Of a stretch of DNA of 64,000 nucleotides, positions 23,640-36,743 are shown one piece after another. The notes beneath the pieces were generated by a model, which was not told the DNA's origin, searched no databases, and saw only the letters and a program-made list of their open reading frames with translations. This DNA is from Dasyornis broadbenti. Taxonomy: Eukaryota > Chordata > Aves > Passeriformes > Dasyornithidae. The first letter of the stretch is position 1, and each line of letters starts with the position of its first letter. The stretch lies in the NCBI GenBank assembly GCA_013397935.1, contig VZRN01005177.1:1-64000 (forward strand), given 5' to 3'. Position numbers and translations under genes: made by a program.

Positions 23640-24180
23640 TCTCCTGTGATTTTTAATTAAAGCCCTCAGTTGCTGGCAGGTGTGTAAGAGTAAATGTTAA
23701 ATGTGTTGCTTAATTATTCATTCTTTCCTGTGTTAAAAATTGAATGGATTTGAAAATGCATTAGTGTGAAAATGCAATGCAAAAGGTCTGTCCTACAAAA
23801 TTCTTAATAGGCAATCCTCACTCTCCTTCAGAGGACAAAAGAAAATACTATTTAAAATTACGAGTTTTACTTGCATGAAATATTGACTTTTGCTGAGACG
23901 CAAAAAAACCTGGTTTAAGTTCGAAAATTTTAAATCTCATCAATCTATTTTCCATAAGCCTGCGAATAGGCCAACGAACTCTAATTAATATGATAGCCTC
24001 ATAAAAGAATAATAATGAGTAATGAGAGCTGTTTAACTTCAGAGATTAATCCCTTAAATAGCCAAGTTAAACAGTACAATTTTTATTACATCACTTTGGC
24101 AAATATCTTTCATTTCTGGGTTTCTGAAACTCAGGATGAAGGCCAATTTAACCTCAATTAAATTTTGTTTTACTTGGCTC
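23640..24180. other. Candidate conserved non-coding element (enhancer-like block)
   Basis: About 540 bp, AT-rich and free of visible repeats. It has TTAATTAA at 23653-23660, TAATTA at 23982-23987 and five CpGs within 23861-23976, unusual in otherwise CpG-poor AT-rich DNA. Dense homeodomain-type cores with retained CpGs are the texture of many vertebrate conserved enhancers. No alignment was possible, so this is inference. Confidence 0.35.
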
Positions 24181-27100
24181 TCTAAATGTCTAAACTATTG
24201 TAGTGTACAGTCATGGAGAAATGTAGATGGAAAAAAACCTTACATGGTCCTCTGTCTTGGTATCCTTCCAGACCAGAATTTTGCCTGCTAGTTTTCTCAC
24301 AGTTGGCTTTGCTGGCTGACTTGAATATGATGCAAGTGATGTGCTTGCAAAATTTTGCTGAGGTTCAATGGAACTCTGAATTAAGTGTTTTCTAGCTTTT
24401 AAAGCACTTTTAAACTGGTTTTAGTCCATTTTCAAAAACCTTGTAACTCCTGCAACTACTGTTTATATAGTGTTCATATCTTCCTGGTAATTGTACCCTC
24501 TTTTTAGACAGCAATCACTTTCTATGCCCAGACCCTTGCTGTTTCAGTTTTAATTTTCTACATGCCACTTTTCTTTCCTCATAGCTGTTTTTATGGTTGC
24601 CTTGAGTCATGAAAATTGAGATCCATGATCCCTGCACTAAGCATTTGACAATTTATTGCTATTTACAGAATTTATCAAATCAAATTTAGATCTGTTGTTT
24701 TCCTTCCCCTGTGACAAAGCATTAAGCAAAGAAAAGTAAAGAGAAAATAGTGGTGATTCAGATATAAAAACGTTTGTGGCTGCTCAGGGTAATAACTTGG
24801 AGCCTGTCTTCCTTGACACACCCCATATGCCCCTCAAAATTCTCTCCTAATAATCCCCAGTAGTTTAGAGTGAATGATAAGGGAGGTAGCAGCTAAATGT
24901 CAATCATTAATGTGTACTATATTCAATTCTGATCCTTTAGACAACCTGTCATTAAGTTATTTTGCTGCTACCAAGGACATTCAGGGGGCAGGCATAGAAG
25001 GGGTCCCACACACGATTTTAAAATGTTAGGAGAAACCATCATGGGCGGTAACTTATCTACAGTTTCATTGTTGAAGTATCTTTCTTACATAGTGAAATTC
25101 TCACAATAAGTGGTATGAGGTCCATGTGACTTGACAAAGAAAACGCATCGCAACACTATGTACAACATTCAGTTAAAACAGCTGTTGATGAAAACTCATT
25201 CTCATGGGTGTTACTATCTGATTAGGCTTCTTTCTTGCAGTACTGGAGAGCAGCAGCTAACTGCTAAGATGAAAACACTCCTGCCTCTCTGTACTCTATA
25301 TCTTGATATTGCATGATACCAATGCCTGAGCTTCTTCATGCAGAAAGCAAGGACAATCTTTTTAAAACACAGGTCATAGAGTGACTTTAGAGGTAACAGG
25401 AAAAGCACCTGAGCTATTTGTAAGCAGCAGGGGCTGAGCAATAAATGAGTTCTGTGTCCAGAGTCCGAAAACTTCCAGCTGGAATTACTTTCCCTCTGCA
25501 ACTTAGTGCCTCCTTTTCTTCTCTGGATTTTTGGCACAATGACTCAGAGACAATCACTGCCTGCTAAGGGACTTCTGCTCTTGGGGCTTTATAATGTCCT
25601 TGCATCAGTGATTCTGAAAGGCCTGAAGACTTTTACTCATTGTCTTAACCTTCAGCTTTACGGATTTTCTTTGTCTTTTGCCCTCATTTCTCAGCCTTTG
25701 TGAACAGCAATGTTTAAAAACTATAAGAAAAGGGAAGGTGCAGAAAGAAAATGTGTCATGATGGCTCCTCCTACCACTGCTTAAGGCATTCTTTGTGTAG
25801 ACTCTACTGCTTTTTGCAGTGTGTTTAACGTGGCAATCTCAGAGCTTTACAAGCATGAAGAAATCAGCATAATGGGTCTGAATAGATGGGTTTGTCTTTA
25901 AGGAGAGAATGGGAGTTGGGGAATTGAGCCTCTAACTTGACAATATCCACACGTGAAAGCAAGTGGGAAAAGTTTCTTGTCACAGCTTGCTTTATCCACA
26001 AAAATGATTTGTGGTACTGCCATCACCAGATGAGCACTTTTAATGCTTTTTTACTTTGAGAGGCCACATGCACAAAGTATAAAAAATAAATTTAAAGTAT
26101 CCTTGTGATTAATCATGGAATTCTATGTGGCTATCTTAAAAAAACCCCAAAACCAGCAAACCAAACCTGTGGTAACAGTAGAAATGTTTCCAAGCTTTCC
26201 ATTTGCTTTTCATTACCCTTCATTTTTTTGACACTCACTGTACAAAATCATATTAACTGATGATCCAACATCATGCTGTGTCTTAAATGATTACTGGTTT
26301 TTACTTGAAGACCTGTTGTCAGTTCTGCTCGTAATGACTATATTTCTTTTGAAACTCTTAGCGGCATAAAGGGATGTGTTGTCAAAAAAAGTCAGATACA
26401 GAGCATGTGGCACACACCTCATTACATTTAATTTGCAAAGTGTTGTCTGTGAAAATACAATGACAAATTAAGTTTGTTAAGACCTGTTAATACGATTACA
26501 GTTTGTGCCCAGATAACGGAATAGCAAACTCCATATTTTTAGGAGACCTATATGATATACATGAGTAAAAAATGTCTAATTCCTACACTTTAGCCTTGTG
26601 TTTTGAGACATAGAAAACTCCAGTCCTTTCATAGATCTTTGTTCATTGAATATTCTGTAGAGTTTAACAACAGGATATTGTGGAGATAGAGGAGGGCAGG
26701 AAGTAGAAATAATTAAAAGAGTATTGTGTCAGTTGATAAATTGGGGAAGGTGAATTGTATAATATTAAATTATATTCTGCAGATTCTTTTTCCATTTGTG
26801 AAAGAACTATTTCAGTTCTGTACATTTTCATTACTTGTAGTGTGCCATAAAGCTCTTCTGTCTATATTTGTGTTCTCATTGAAATATTTCCTTGAGGCTG
26901 GTGATTTGGTCCAGGCTTTCATATGCATCAGAATGATAGAAGTTCCAAATTGGTCTCTGGTGCCCTCTGCCTATCCACCTTTCTGCCTACAGATTCAGGA
27001 ATTTGAAATTATATGTTGGTAGTGTTGGCTAAATATATTCTATTCAAACTTTCCACAATATTTCTAGGTAGATACCTGCACAGGCTTAGGTCTAAAACTT

Positions 27101-30100
27101 AAACATTCATTATTTTTTACTTTATCAGGACACTCAGTTGTTCTAAGTTCAACCTGGATAGTGAGAGAATGGAAAAGAAGTATTAGAGACTGCTGTTGTC
27201 TGTTTTTCTGTCAGGGCACTGGGAATATACAAGTAAAGAGTTGTAAACAATTTCAAATGAGCAAAAATTCAGACAAAGTGCTAATTGCCCACCTTTCACG
27301 CAGACCTAGAGATCTGAACTTATTTTAAAAGTGTTGTGTCGTATAGATTGTCTGATCACCTTGCGAAGCATAATTTAGTTGGAAGTTAAATTTAGGAGGA
27401 CTGGTTTTAACTTTAGAGATGTAGGCAGCTGGAATGTACAGTGTCCATTTCAAAAAATGATACTAGCTGTGAGTCTGGGCTTTATGTGTTTTTAGATCTT
27501 GTTAAGTGGACTATTATATAATATATTAACCCAGAAGGTTGATATCCTCAAAGTTTGAATGTGGAAAATACCCTTTGGAAAGAGGCTCTTATTAAGCCCA
27601 GAGCACTATACACTTTTCTCTTCTGAGGGACCACAAATCACATTAGAAATTATAAAAAACCCCCAGAAAGTAGTGGAGAAATTAATCCTTATTAATACCA
27701 ACTCACAGGACTATTGTATATTAATCTTAACGATGTTGAAACTCTTTATTAATTTATTTTAAAAATAATTCTAAGACACACAGGTATGTGGATGGGCACG
27801 GCAATGTTGCAAATGCTTACCAAGTTCAGACACAGCTTCTGAGTCCTTTAGTTTTGAGCAGATAAGGAATGGGGGACACCTGTCAAAACAAAACTGGATG
27901 TATAATGCCTATACTGAGTCTTTAATATTTTATGTAATTCTGAAGTGCAGCTATTTCTAACAAGAAACATTGGGTCTTGTTTCTAGTTTATCACTGCACT
28001 GAACAGGAAAGAAGGATTGCTGTTTTTTTCAGCTGAAGCTGTGGGAGTAACTGTTATAGCAGAAAATGTGTAGTGTGTCATGAGTTAGATATGGATATGC
28101 TTCTGTTAAAAGTGCTTATCTGTGTTTGCTTTTTTATTTTTGGCTTTTTATAAAGATCAGTATCTCCAAAGATTATATTCTAGGCAACCTACTATATAAT
28201 GCAGCAATTACATCCAATTTAGTGTGTAACTGAAAAAGATATGAGCCACTATTAAACTGTATTTCTGAAACTGGATTATTTTTGGGGTTTAGCATGGAAA
28301 TTACAAGGATGTTAGCAATAGGACTGAGTAACAGATGCTTGTGGAGCCTGACTGGTTTAACTGAAATAGATTTAAAAATAAAGGCACTGAAGAAAAAAAA
28401 ACCTCTTAAGAGAAATTATTTTAAAAATTTGATTAGCAGTGACCTTTCAGGTACATACATATTTCCTTGAAACATTAAAAAAATAAAATAACATAAAATG
28501 CAGAGTGAAGGTTAAAATGCAATTTCTTAATTAACTGGTGTTAAATTCAAAACTGCTATTTAATGCCATGTAAGTTAACTGATATCTAGAATAGTCAGGG
28601 AAGAGCTGTGGGTGGAAGGCCTCTTTCTTCCTCTGCTCAGTATCCACATTTTAAAGTTTCCAATGTGATATGGCTAAGTGCAGGCAAAACTGATTCTGGT
28701 GAGTGTGGTCATACTCAGTTCACTCAGCATGAAGGGCGTTGTTCAGCCATTGTTCGACCGAACAGATAATTTTGTTAGTTCAGGACTTAAGTAAGGAAAA
28801 TGGGCCTGAACTATATAAAATTTTCTGTTACTGTGTTTCTCTGTGGTATTTGTATTTGTATGAAGTCATATAGTACTTTGAAGTGTCTTAATAAATTATT
28901 ATATTATCTTTCCTAAGCTCTAATTCCAAACTTGGTAGAACAGAGCATTTAGAGTGTCATGGACTTATTTACGTTGCATAGTGAGCAATTAGGGGCCATG
29001 AGCCCTGTTGCTTTCTTAGAAATTATGTGTGGCCACTGAGTTCCTGGGCAAAATATCCTTATGAAATTTTCATTGACGGGAAGAGCTGTGGTTTTATTTT
29101 CACCATGGTGTGAATGAATTTAGCTGCATGACTCCTATTAATGTTAATAAGTGTTGTGCATCTAAATGACTGTGCATTGTACTGAAAATTTACCTCTTGG
29201 TGTGCTTAGAGTAGAAGAGGATGTATTTGAAATCATCCTTCCTTGAAATAACCTGAAAATCTAGTGAATATGGGGGTAGTGGGAAGACATTTAGAACTAC
29301 AAATCAAAAAAGAACTGCAAGGAACCCCAGGGGTAAAAAAGAAAAAAATAACAAGGAGATACAAAGCAGATCAAACAGCTGTAAAGTCAAACAGAACATG
29401 TTGGAAGCAAATAAGGATGTTAAAAGCTTAACAAACCAGACTACAGAGGAATCACAAAACTGTGTTTAATTCAGGTCACTATTAAACTGAAGCATTATGA
29501 ACTCCAGAAATCTCTTCTGCTGGTGTCTCTGACTCTCAGACTTCTGTAGATGCTGATGGTTGTGAATCATGGTGTATAGAAATTTATGGAGGTATTTCTA
29601 TTCTTTTACCCCGATGTAAATCTTAGGATATCAGGTTGATCCTCTTGACTCTTCGTGTTGGGAAGTCTAAATTTACACCTTTTTTTTTTTTCCTTGACAC
29701 AGAGATCACCAGTTTGACTATGTCATTTTGTTGAAATGCTCATAGCAGTATAGGCTTGCAATAACCTGATCTCTCAAGACATGCCTGATCTCTGTGACCT
29801 CTGGGGAAAGTGATGGAGAAAGAGGAAAGCATATTATCTTTATTTCCTTACATTTACAGAGTGGGGTGATGTTGCTAATCAGCCCAAGATGGAATTGAAG
29901 ATTCTATAACATAGGCCAGGCTTTGACCTGGCAGAACTGAACAGTACAAGGGCTGCCAGTTATAAATGAAAAGCCATATTGCCAGGAAGTTTATGGGAAC
30001 AATTTTCTCAGCTAGGTTCACCTTTATAAAAGCCAGCGATTTTACTAATTTTCTGTGAGAAACTGTGTATGTAAGATTATAGTCAAAATGACTTGATGGA

Positions 30101-31406
30101 TAAAACCCCTCTCTCATAAATATTTGATATCTAGTATTCCAATAAAAGAATGCTTGATTTTGTTGAATATGCTGAAATATTCCTAAAGAAATAAATTTTT
30201 AAGTAAGTGGTGAATTACTGTATGCTTTTGTAGTATTTATTGCATTGCTGCTAATCAAAGCTGCTCTGTACCAATCTTTGCGCTATGGGTGTCCAGTATC
30301 GCTGTAGTGCTGTCCTACACTCTGTTTAGCACTTTCTTTATAAAAAAAAACCAATGTTCTTGGTGAGCTGTATGAGTTTGAATTAATCTATTTGACATTT
30401 TCAGTTTACAACTCAAGAAAACTGCCTTGGGATCTCATTAAGAAGTTGTGAAAATTGCTTTGTCATGTGTCTATTGTTTCTGGCAGACAAATGCTAATAC
30501 AATTTTGACTCTCCCCTCTAGATCTATTCTTCCTCCCTTGTCTTTTGTATACTTGTATTTACAGACGAATGAAGATGCTGTGAGGGAAAGAGATATCTCA
30601 TAATTAAAAAATAACCACACACCTTTGTGGTTTACAAGGGAGAGTGAAGTACTTCAAAGAGCAATGGCTGTGTTACACACTTTCCTTCTGCAAAGGTGCT
30701 AGAGTGGTAATCTAGCTGCTTCACAGCTGGGATGGGGAATCCTTTGGTTCTGACTTGCTTGATCTCCATTGTGGCTTTGCTTCAGTGTTTTACTTTAAAG
30801 ATTATAATATACAGCTTCAGTACCTTATGCTGTGGACAAATTTAAATCAAATGCATCAAAAAATGAAAGCAGTACTAAATTATGGAGGAGACTTGAATGA
30901 ATATTGTTTCTGTAAAGATTAATTTATCTGGGAAAAATATCAGGCTAGAACTTTTGAACATTTCAGGCTTAGTGAAATTGGATATTATTTTTGTCTATTT
31001 CTTAAGAATCTTAAGCATTTTTTTTTAGTATGGAAAATAAGCAATAGTTTTCCTATCTTAGTGTCTTGTCTCTATGAGTTCAACATAAGATTCTTCTGAA
31101 GGACGTAATATACCCATTATACCCCCAATTGTTCAATGCATCTATATAGGGGATTAAACTTCCTCCTGACAAAACCCAGTAATTATTTCATACACTGAAG
31201 CATGTAGATTGATTGCCCTTTTAGTTTTATTCTAGGTGACTTAGTCTAACTATATATGCTATTTGTATTCATAAATGTGAAATTATTTTTGTATCTTACT
31301 ACTTTCAGTAATGTCTGCCAGTATCAAGCACCACAAATTAATTATATGGTATATTGTCATAACCCACAATTTGTGCATTTTAAATGTGTAGCCTTTTCTA
31401 ACAGAG
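24181..31406. other. Anonymous AT-rich DNA, no gene seen
   Basis: Seven kilobases without a recognised transposon, exon or RNA gene. Open frames of 60-107 codons (for example 25214-25537 minus, 26726-27022 plus) show no domain. A/C-rich low-complexity patches occur near 26137-26168 and 27655-27664, and a short T run near 29680. Confidence 0.5.
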
Positions 31407-31681
31407 TGCATGGTTTAATCCCAGCCAGCAACTAAGTTCAATGCAGTTACTGTCATTCCTCTCTCCTCCAGCCCTTGTCGGATGAGGAGGACAATCAGAA
31501 AAGGATAAAGCCTAGGGATTGAAATAAGAACAGCTTAATCATTTAAATAAAGTAAAAGATTATAATGATAGCAACAATAAAAATAATAAAGCAAAAGAGA
31601 GAGGAATAAACCTCAAGAGAAAAAAGTGATGCACAATAGAATTGTTGACCACTCACTGACTGATGCCCAGCCAGTCCCCAC
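31407..31681 (-). mobile_element. Fragment of an avian endogenous-retrovirus LTR (ERVL-type), 3' portion
   Basis: The plus strand reads tggtttaatcccagccagcaa near 31411 and cactcactgactgatgcccag near 31660. Between them is an A-rich stretch with ataatgatagcaacaataa. The same order of landmarks occurs in the fuller copy at 52631-53253. The LTR sense strand is minus, and this copy keeps only the half nearest the 3' end. Homology ends near 31681, giving way to unrelated sequence. The family is recognised from memory of avian LTRs. Confidence 0.8.
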
Positions 31682-33489
31682 ATATGTTTTGGTTATGACT
31701 CTACAATATTTACAAATGCCAAATACTATCAGATGTTTTCGGAAAGCATATTTCTGTGACATGCTAATTGTTCTGTTTCTAAAAAATAGTGGAATGCAAT
31801 GAAGGAACAGAAACCTAACCTGCATGAATAGTACATACAGTGAAGAGCTCAAAGACTACCTGCAAATTTAGTTATTTATCCACAGAAAATTCAGATAGCA
31901 GCTATGAATAATAGGTATATATATCAATAAAATCAAGATAAATTTCACTAATTGTTCTGCATCTTCCAGTATAAAAGGTATAGTCAGAATACAGAGTAAT
32001 CAAAATCCTAAATACTATTCATTCCAGAAACTTAAATTTTGGAGCAATGTGGATCTAAGTGGAATGCTCAGGAAACCACGTCTTGTGTCCAATAAAAACA
32101 ATGCAAAATTAATTTATCAAATACTTATTGTTGATAGACATATTCCAGACTAACGTAAATTAAGTACAAAAATTTTTGAATGTCAGTACCTTCAGATATA
32201 CCCATCAATCCTATACAAAAGAAGCTAACTAGGATATTCTGTGTGAAATAATTTGTTCAGATGAGTTGTTATTCTGGCAATTTCAAGACCTTCTTTATCT
32301 CTTCTATCAGATTCTAGAAGTAGAAAGAAGATTAAAGAAGAAAATCAAATTATCAATCTCTGAATAAAATACGTTTGCATAATTCAGCAGCCATATTGGA
32401 AGAAATGTCAAATTAAAGATTTTCAAAGCTGAACACCGTGTTTATGTTTGTCAATTACAAAATACTGTGGTTTAAATTAAGTCCAATGCCACTGCAAGCT
32501 TAAGAGAGCAGATAAGAAGCCTGTTTAAGTCCTTTATCCTAGTCAGATAAATCAAACATCTTTTTCATCCATAATAACAGATAGCGGAATTCTAAGAAAA
32601 TAAAATATTCATAAATTCTGGTGAAGGACCAAGAAGCCTATAGTATCAGAAAACCATGGAACCCCTAATTGCATTTGATCTCAAGCTATGGTTTTACATC
32701 AGGTGAAATGAGGCTACTTACTGAATATCCACTGAGACTGTGAGTAGAAATGGTGGAACCACGATCAGTCCTCCCACTTTCCTATGACTTTTTAGACTTG
32801 TAGGAAATCATGTCAGCAAATTATGCTGCAATGTAAAACTACTCTTCTTATATCCCTGGAGTGAAAACGAATACAGTATTATTATTTTTATTCACATCTT
32901 CACAAAGACCTCATCCATGTCCCTTTTTTCCAATTAGAAAAAATAAGCCTGTCTTCTTTCCCATATGTAGTAAACAGGCAGATATTTGACTTTGTGTGCA
33001 AGGCCTCATCTCCTTGGCTATCACATTGCAGATTGTCCTGTTATTGTAATAACACAGTGGGTATTGTGTTCTTCCTTCCCCTCCCCATTATGATCTCTTT
33101 GCTTCCTTTACACAGAATCTAAAAAGATTTTGGATTTCTTCTGCCCATTATCCTCTCTGAATACGAGAAACACTACATACAGCTGTCTGTGGTGCACCAA
33201 ACAGCCCTTGGAGGCCTGATCTAAATGTATATTGCTTGGAATAAAACGCAGTGAATAGCACAAGGTAGTCCTGCATTCCTGCAAGTGTGCTTGAGGGCAT
33301 TATGATTGCTGCAGACTGAAAGCCTTGAGGCACAACTTCTTGTGTGTCTCTTCTAGTTTTGCACCACCTACAGTAATTCTAATTTAGCCCTTAATTAGCT
33401 GTTTGTAATGGTTACCTCAAAAGGCAAATTGGAATTTAAACACACAGAAATTCGTGTATGGGAACACACCAGGTTTTTGTTTTTTTTGG
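31682..33489. other. Anonymous AT-rich DNA, no gene seen
   Basis: No recognised repeat or exon. The small minus frame 33148-33333 has no recognisable content. Confidence 0.5.
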
Positions 33490-33509
33490 TTTTTTTTTTT
33501 TTTTTTTTT
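33490..33509. repeat. Poly(T) tract, 20 bases
   Basis: Twenty T residues, preceded by another T-rich stretch and followed by a G run. Confidence 0.9.
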
Positions 33510-33837
33510 GTGGGGGCTTGGACCAGATGTTATAGAGAAAAGCACCACTGGACACACAGATTTTGTTCACTAGCATTGCATTCTCTGGAGAATAAGTACC
33601 TTGATTGTTAATTAGTTTTATAGTACACAAAACAGTTAAATGCTGCTACTGAGATGGATTCAGTGCTGAAATGAAGAGCAGACCTTTTCTGTGATATTTT
33701 CATCTCTGGTTTAAATAAAAAGGTAGGAAATTAAACGGCAAACAAAAATGGGAACTATTCTTTTCTCTACAAATCTTTATGAAAGTCTAGATACTTTTCA
33801 TGAATTATAAATAAACTACACACAGTTTTTCCTAACC
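33510..33837. other. Anonymous DNA before the GC-rich LTR
   Basis: AT-rich, with no gene or repeat recognised. Confidence 0.5.
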
Positions 33838-34059
33838 AGAGAAGGAGTGAGAACATGTGACAGAAACAAGACAGAGACACCAAGGTCAGTGGAGAAGGAG
33901 GGAGAGGAGGTGCTCCAGGCGCCGGAGCCAAGATTCTTCTGCAGGCCATGGTGATAACCATGATGGAGCAGCTGTGCCCCTGCAGCCCATGGGGTCCATG
34001 GGGGATGCAGAGATTCACTTGAAGCCTGTGGGGAGGTGCCTGTGCCGGAGCGAGTGGAT

Positions 34060-34330
34060 GCCTGGAGGAGGCTGCAATCCAGAGGAAGACCCAGTGGAGA
34101 GCGAGGGCCCTTGCTTCCAGGCTGGAGCAGCCTGTGTGTGGAGGACTACACCCCATGGATGAGTGACCCACACGGCAGCAGTTTTGGAAGGACTGTCTAC
34201 CCGTGGGAGGAGCTCACATTGTAGCAGTTTTGGGCGGACTGCTGCTCATGAGATTTGGTACCATGTCAGAGAACTCACAGAAAACTGTCTCCTGTGGGAG
34301 GGACTCCACGACACAGCAGGGAAAGAACTC
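34060..34330 (+). repeat. Degenerate tandem units inside the LTR
   Basis: The motif agcagttttgg occurs at 34177-34187 and 34223-34233 (period 46), and a related agcag unit starts at 34126 (period 51). Each is followed by a ggactg or ggacta core and, less regularly, a gtggga or catgga tail. The units are the diverged internal repeats of this LTR family. Confidence 0.7.
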
Positions 34331-34490
34331 CTTTCCCTAAGCAGTGGAAGATCTTGGTGATGAACTGACCGAATCCTCCCCCTCCCCTGTCTCCCAGTGC
34401 TGTTGGTGGGAAGGAGGGAGGGGTTGGGAGAAGAATGGTGTCTTTAAGAGCTTATTTAACCTCTCATTTTCGTCCTCTGACTCTGTTTGT

Positions 34491-34496
34491 AATAAA
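34491..34496 (+). terminator. Poly(A) signal of the LTR at 33838-34677
   Basis: AATAAA lies about 180 bp before the LTR 3' end and is followed by a GT-rich stretch (34500-34540), consistent with the end of the R region. Confidence 0.6.
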
Positions 34497-34677
34497 TTCA
34501 CTTTGTACTCCTAAGTTGACCCTGTTTTGCCCTTGGAGTGTTTCATCCCTGTCCTTATCACAACTCATGACCCCTTCGTTAATTTTTTTTCCCTCTCCTC
34601 TGCCTAGCTGAGGCAGGGGAGGGTGAGGGAGCAGCTGTCGTGGGTGCCTGGCATTTGGCCAGGGTCAAACCATGATA

Positions 34678-36667
34678 TTTTTGGTCAGAAGAAAATGCTT
34701 GAGAAAGGTTATGGCTGCGTCAATGGAAGGTACAGACATAATGAAAACTGTATCAATATACAGAGGAATAACAATGATCAGAATGCAATCAAGTAAGCTG
34801 TACCAATGTCTTTATTTGAACTCTTCAGTTTCTTTGACTTTGAAGTGTAAATTTCTTTTGATAATTGAATTTAAAATGTTTTGGCATTACTGACATTCAG
34901 AGCTCCAGAAATCGTCTGCAGAAACTGTCTTTCCTGATGAAGTTCCTGATGAACTTCTCATGAAGTATTTCTGCTTTTCCCATCCTCAGATATGGCCCAA
35001 GTGTCTTGTGAAAACAAGCACAGAACAAATATTGACATGTATTATGAAGAAATTGTTAATTATATTTTAAGGATATTTACATGATTTTTCAACAAACACA
35101 CTAATGCCCACATATGTCCTGAAATATCTCCACCTGTTTATACCTCTTTTTAAAAGTCATACAGCCTGAATGGTTTTTTTACATGTGGATCTTCTGCAGA
35201 TGAGCCACAGTCACTTACAAGGGGTGGTGGTTTATTTTGTTAAATAGTGCTGTTTTCTGGTGTGTGAGAAAAGAATACTTCAGTCAAAAACTCCAAGTGG
35301 TGTCATTTAACGCAAAACTCCCCCAAGTCTGCCTAAGCCATTAACTTTGGAATAATATTGTTCCATCAGATTCTTATTCCTTTGCATCATCCATGTAGAG
35401 GATTTAATAATTTAATTATTATTTTAAATGAATTTTCTGTTCAATTAAGTATCTACTTGATACCTTCTAGTCTGTCTGCCAAGACTAGAGCCTCAGATTT
35501 CTGCTTTCTGCAACTGACAAAAAGTGCTCCTAAACATGAAAAGCCATTAGTAACCCAAATCCATGATAAATGCTACAAAGGCAGAAGGATAAAAAGGATC
35601 ATACAGTCACCAGTTTGCCATTGTATTTTATTGTCTTGTGATCTGCTGACAAACCAGATGCTTTTTTTCATCCCATGAGACTAGGAGATACATGAAATTT
35701 GTCTCTATGAAAGGAAAATGTCTATTTTTTATTATCTTCCCTTTCTTCATGCATGTTATTTCTTAATTGACTGTTTAAAAATTCCTGATTACTTTTCTGT
35801 ATTTCTGCCTTTGCTGACTCATTATGAAACACAGGGTCCAAATATTCATGGGCAGATGGGAAAGTATGTTTTATGGTATTAGTTAGATATTATTATTTGT
35901 CATTCACCAGTTCTTAGATTTGTATAGATTGCTTTTAAATTCTTCCTAGATGTGCCTCTGGATAAAAACGTAATATTACCCATGATGCTGGAAAAGATTT
36001 GTAGATTTATGACTTTACTAATTTTGCAGTAATGAATTTTACCTTTTCCAACACAGCTCATCCTGTGTCTTCTTAAAAAGAATACATTAAGTGCAATTAA
36101 ATAGATGCACTAAAGCCTTTTTTTCCCAGTTAACACTGGCATCATCTCTTTTTGCTACAGCTTCATGACTTTTCGTAATTTGTGTGTGTGAAAGCAAGTT
36201 TTAAAGAAGATCACTCTTGTCATATTGAGCAACCAGTTGGATGCAGCAAACATTTACTAGAAATTATCTTCCTGTTCAGGGACATCATGAGGTCCATTTA
36301 TCAATAAATATTATGTAACTCCTCAACATTAGACTAAGATCTTGCAAGTGTTTTTTGCATGAGGGTGAATTTCTACATTTTGAAAGTATATCTGAAACTG
36401 AAGCCTCTTTTCACCACATTATGGGGAGACTGAGGATTCAAGCTTCAATCTATCAAATATATCCATAAGCCTCCAGGTTTCCCTGGATTTGTGAAGTGCT
36501 ATGAATGGTTAAGGACCAAAAATTTGTAGTAGTTGATCATTTTGATTAATGCATATGGACATTCTGTCTAGTGAGAATGAGTGGATGAGTGGAGTGTCTC
36601 CTTAGGGTGCAACAAAGAGTCTTGACCTTTGCATGAACAGAAGTAACACTGACATTAGCACAAAAAG

Positions 36668-36672
<5 letters not shown>
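34678..36672. other. Anonymous AT-rich DNA, no gene seen
   Basis: No gene recognised. A period-12 repeat lies at 34931-34965. The plus frame 35358-35678 (106 codons) has no recognisable motif. Confidence 0.5.
34931..34965. repeat. Period-12 tandem repeat, about three units, with inverted repeat
   Basis: ttcctgatgaag is followed directly by ttcctgatgaac and a degenerate ttctcatgaag. Within it GAAGTTC and GAACTTC form a perfect 7-bp inverted repeat around ctgat. Confidence 0.8.
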
Positions 36673-36704
<32 letters not shown>

Positions 36705-36743
36705 AAATTTTTTGNNNNNNNNNAAAAAAAAAAAAAAAAAAAA
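36673..36743. repeat. Poly(A) tract interrupted by a 9-N assembly gap
   Basis: Thirty-one A residues (36673-36703), a short A/T-rich bridge, nine N (36715-36723), then twenty A residues (36724-36743). The true length of the A tract is unknown. Confidence 0.9.

Larger units (their letters stand above)
33838..34677 (+). mobile_element. Avian endogenous-retrovirus LTR, GC-rich, with internal repeats (solo or fragment)
   Basis: A sharp rise in GC content marks this unit. Landmarks, in order, are a ggagtgagaacatgtgacag motif near 33844, gacaccaaggtcagtggaga near 33877, ggtgctccaggcgccgga near 33909, a series of agcag...ggactg...gtggg units (about 34060-34330), an AATAAA signal at 34491-34496, and a 3' end reading tgcctggcatttggccaggg near 34645-34665. 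I recognise this as a common LTR of neoavian genomes. The final bases read ...ATGATA rather than a clean CA end. The 5' end lacks about 150-200 bp that the inverted relative at 45530-46048 retains, so the copy is 5'-truncated. No viral coding sequence flanks it. Confidence 0.85.

Noticed and set aside
23921..23930. ttcgaa sequence as a possible tRNA B-box
   Set aside because: No A-box, acceptor stem or cloverleaf partner is visible around it.
33767..34171. Minus open frame of 134 codons
   Set aside because: It is antisense to the GC-rich LTR, where stops are rare because of base composition.
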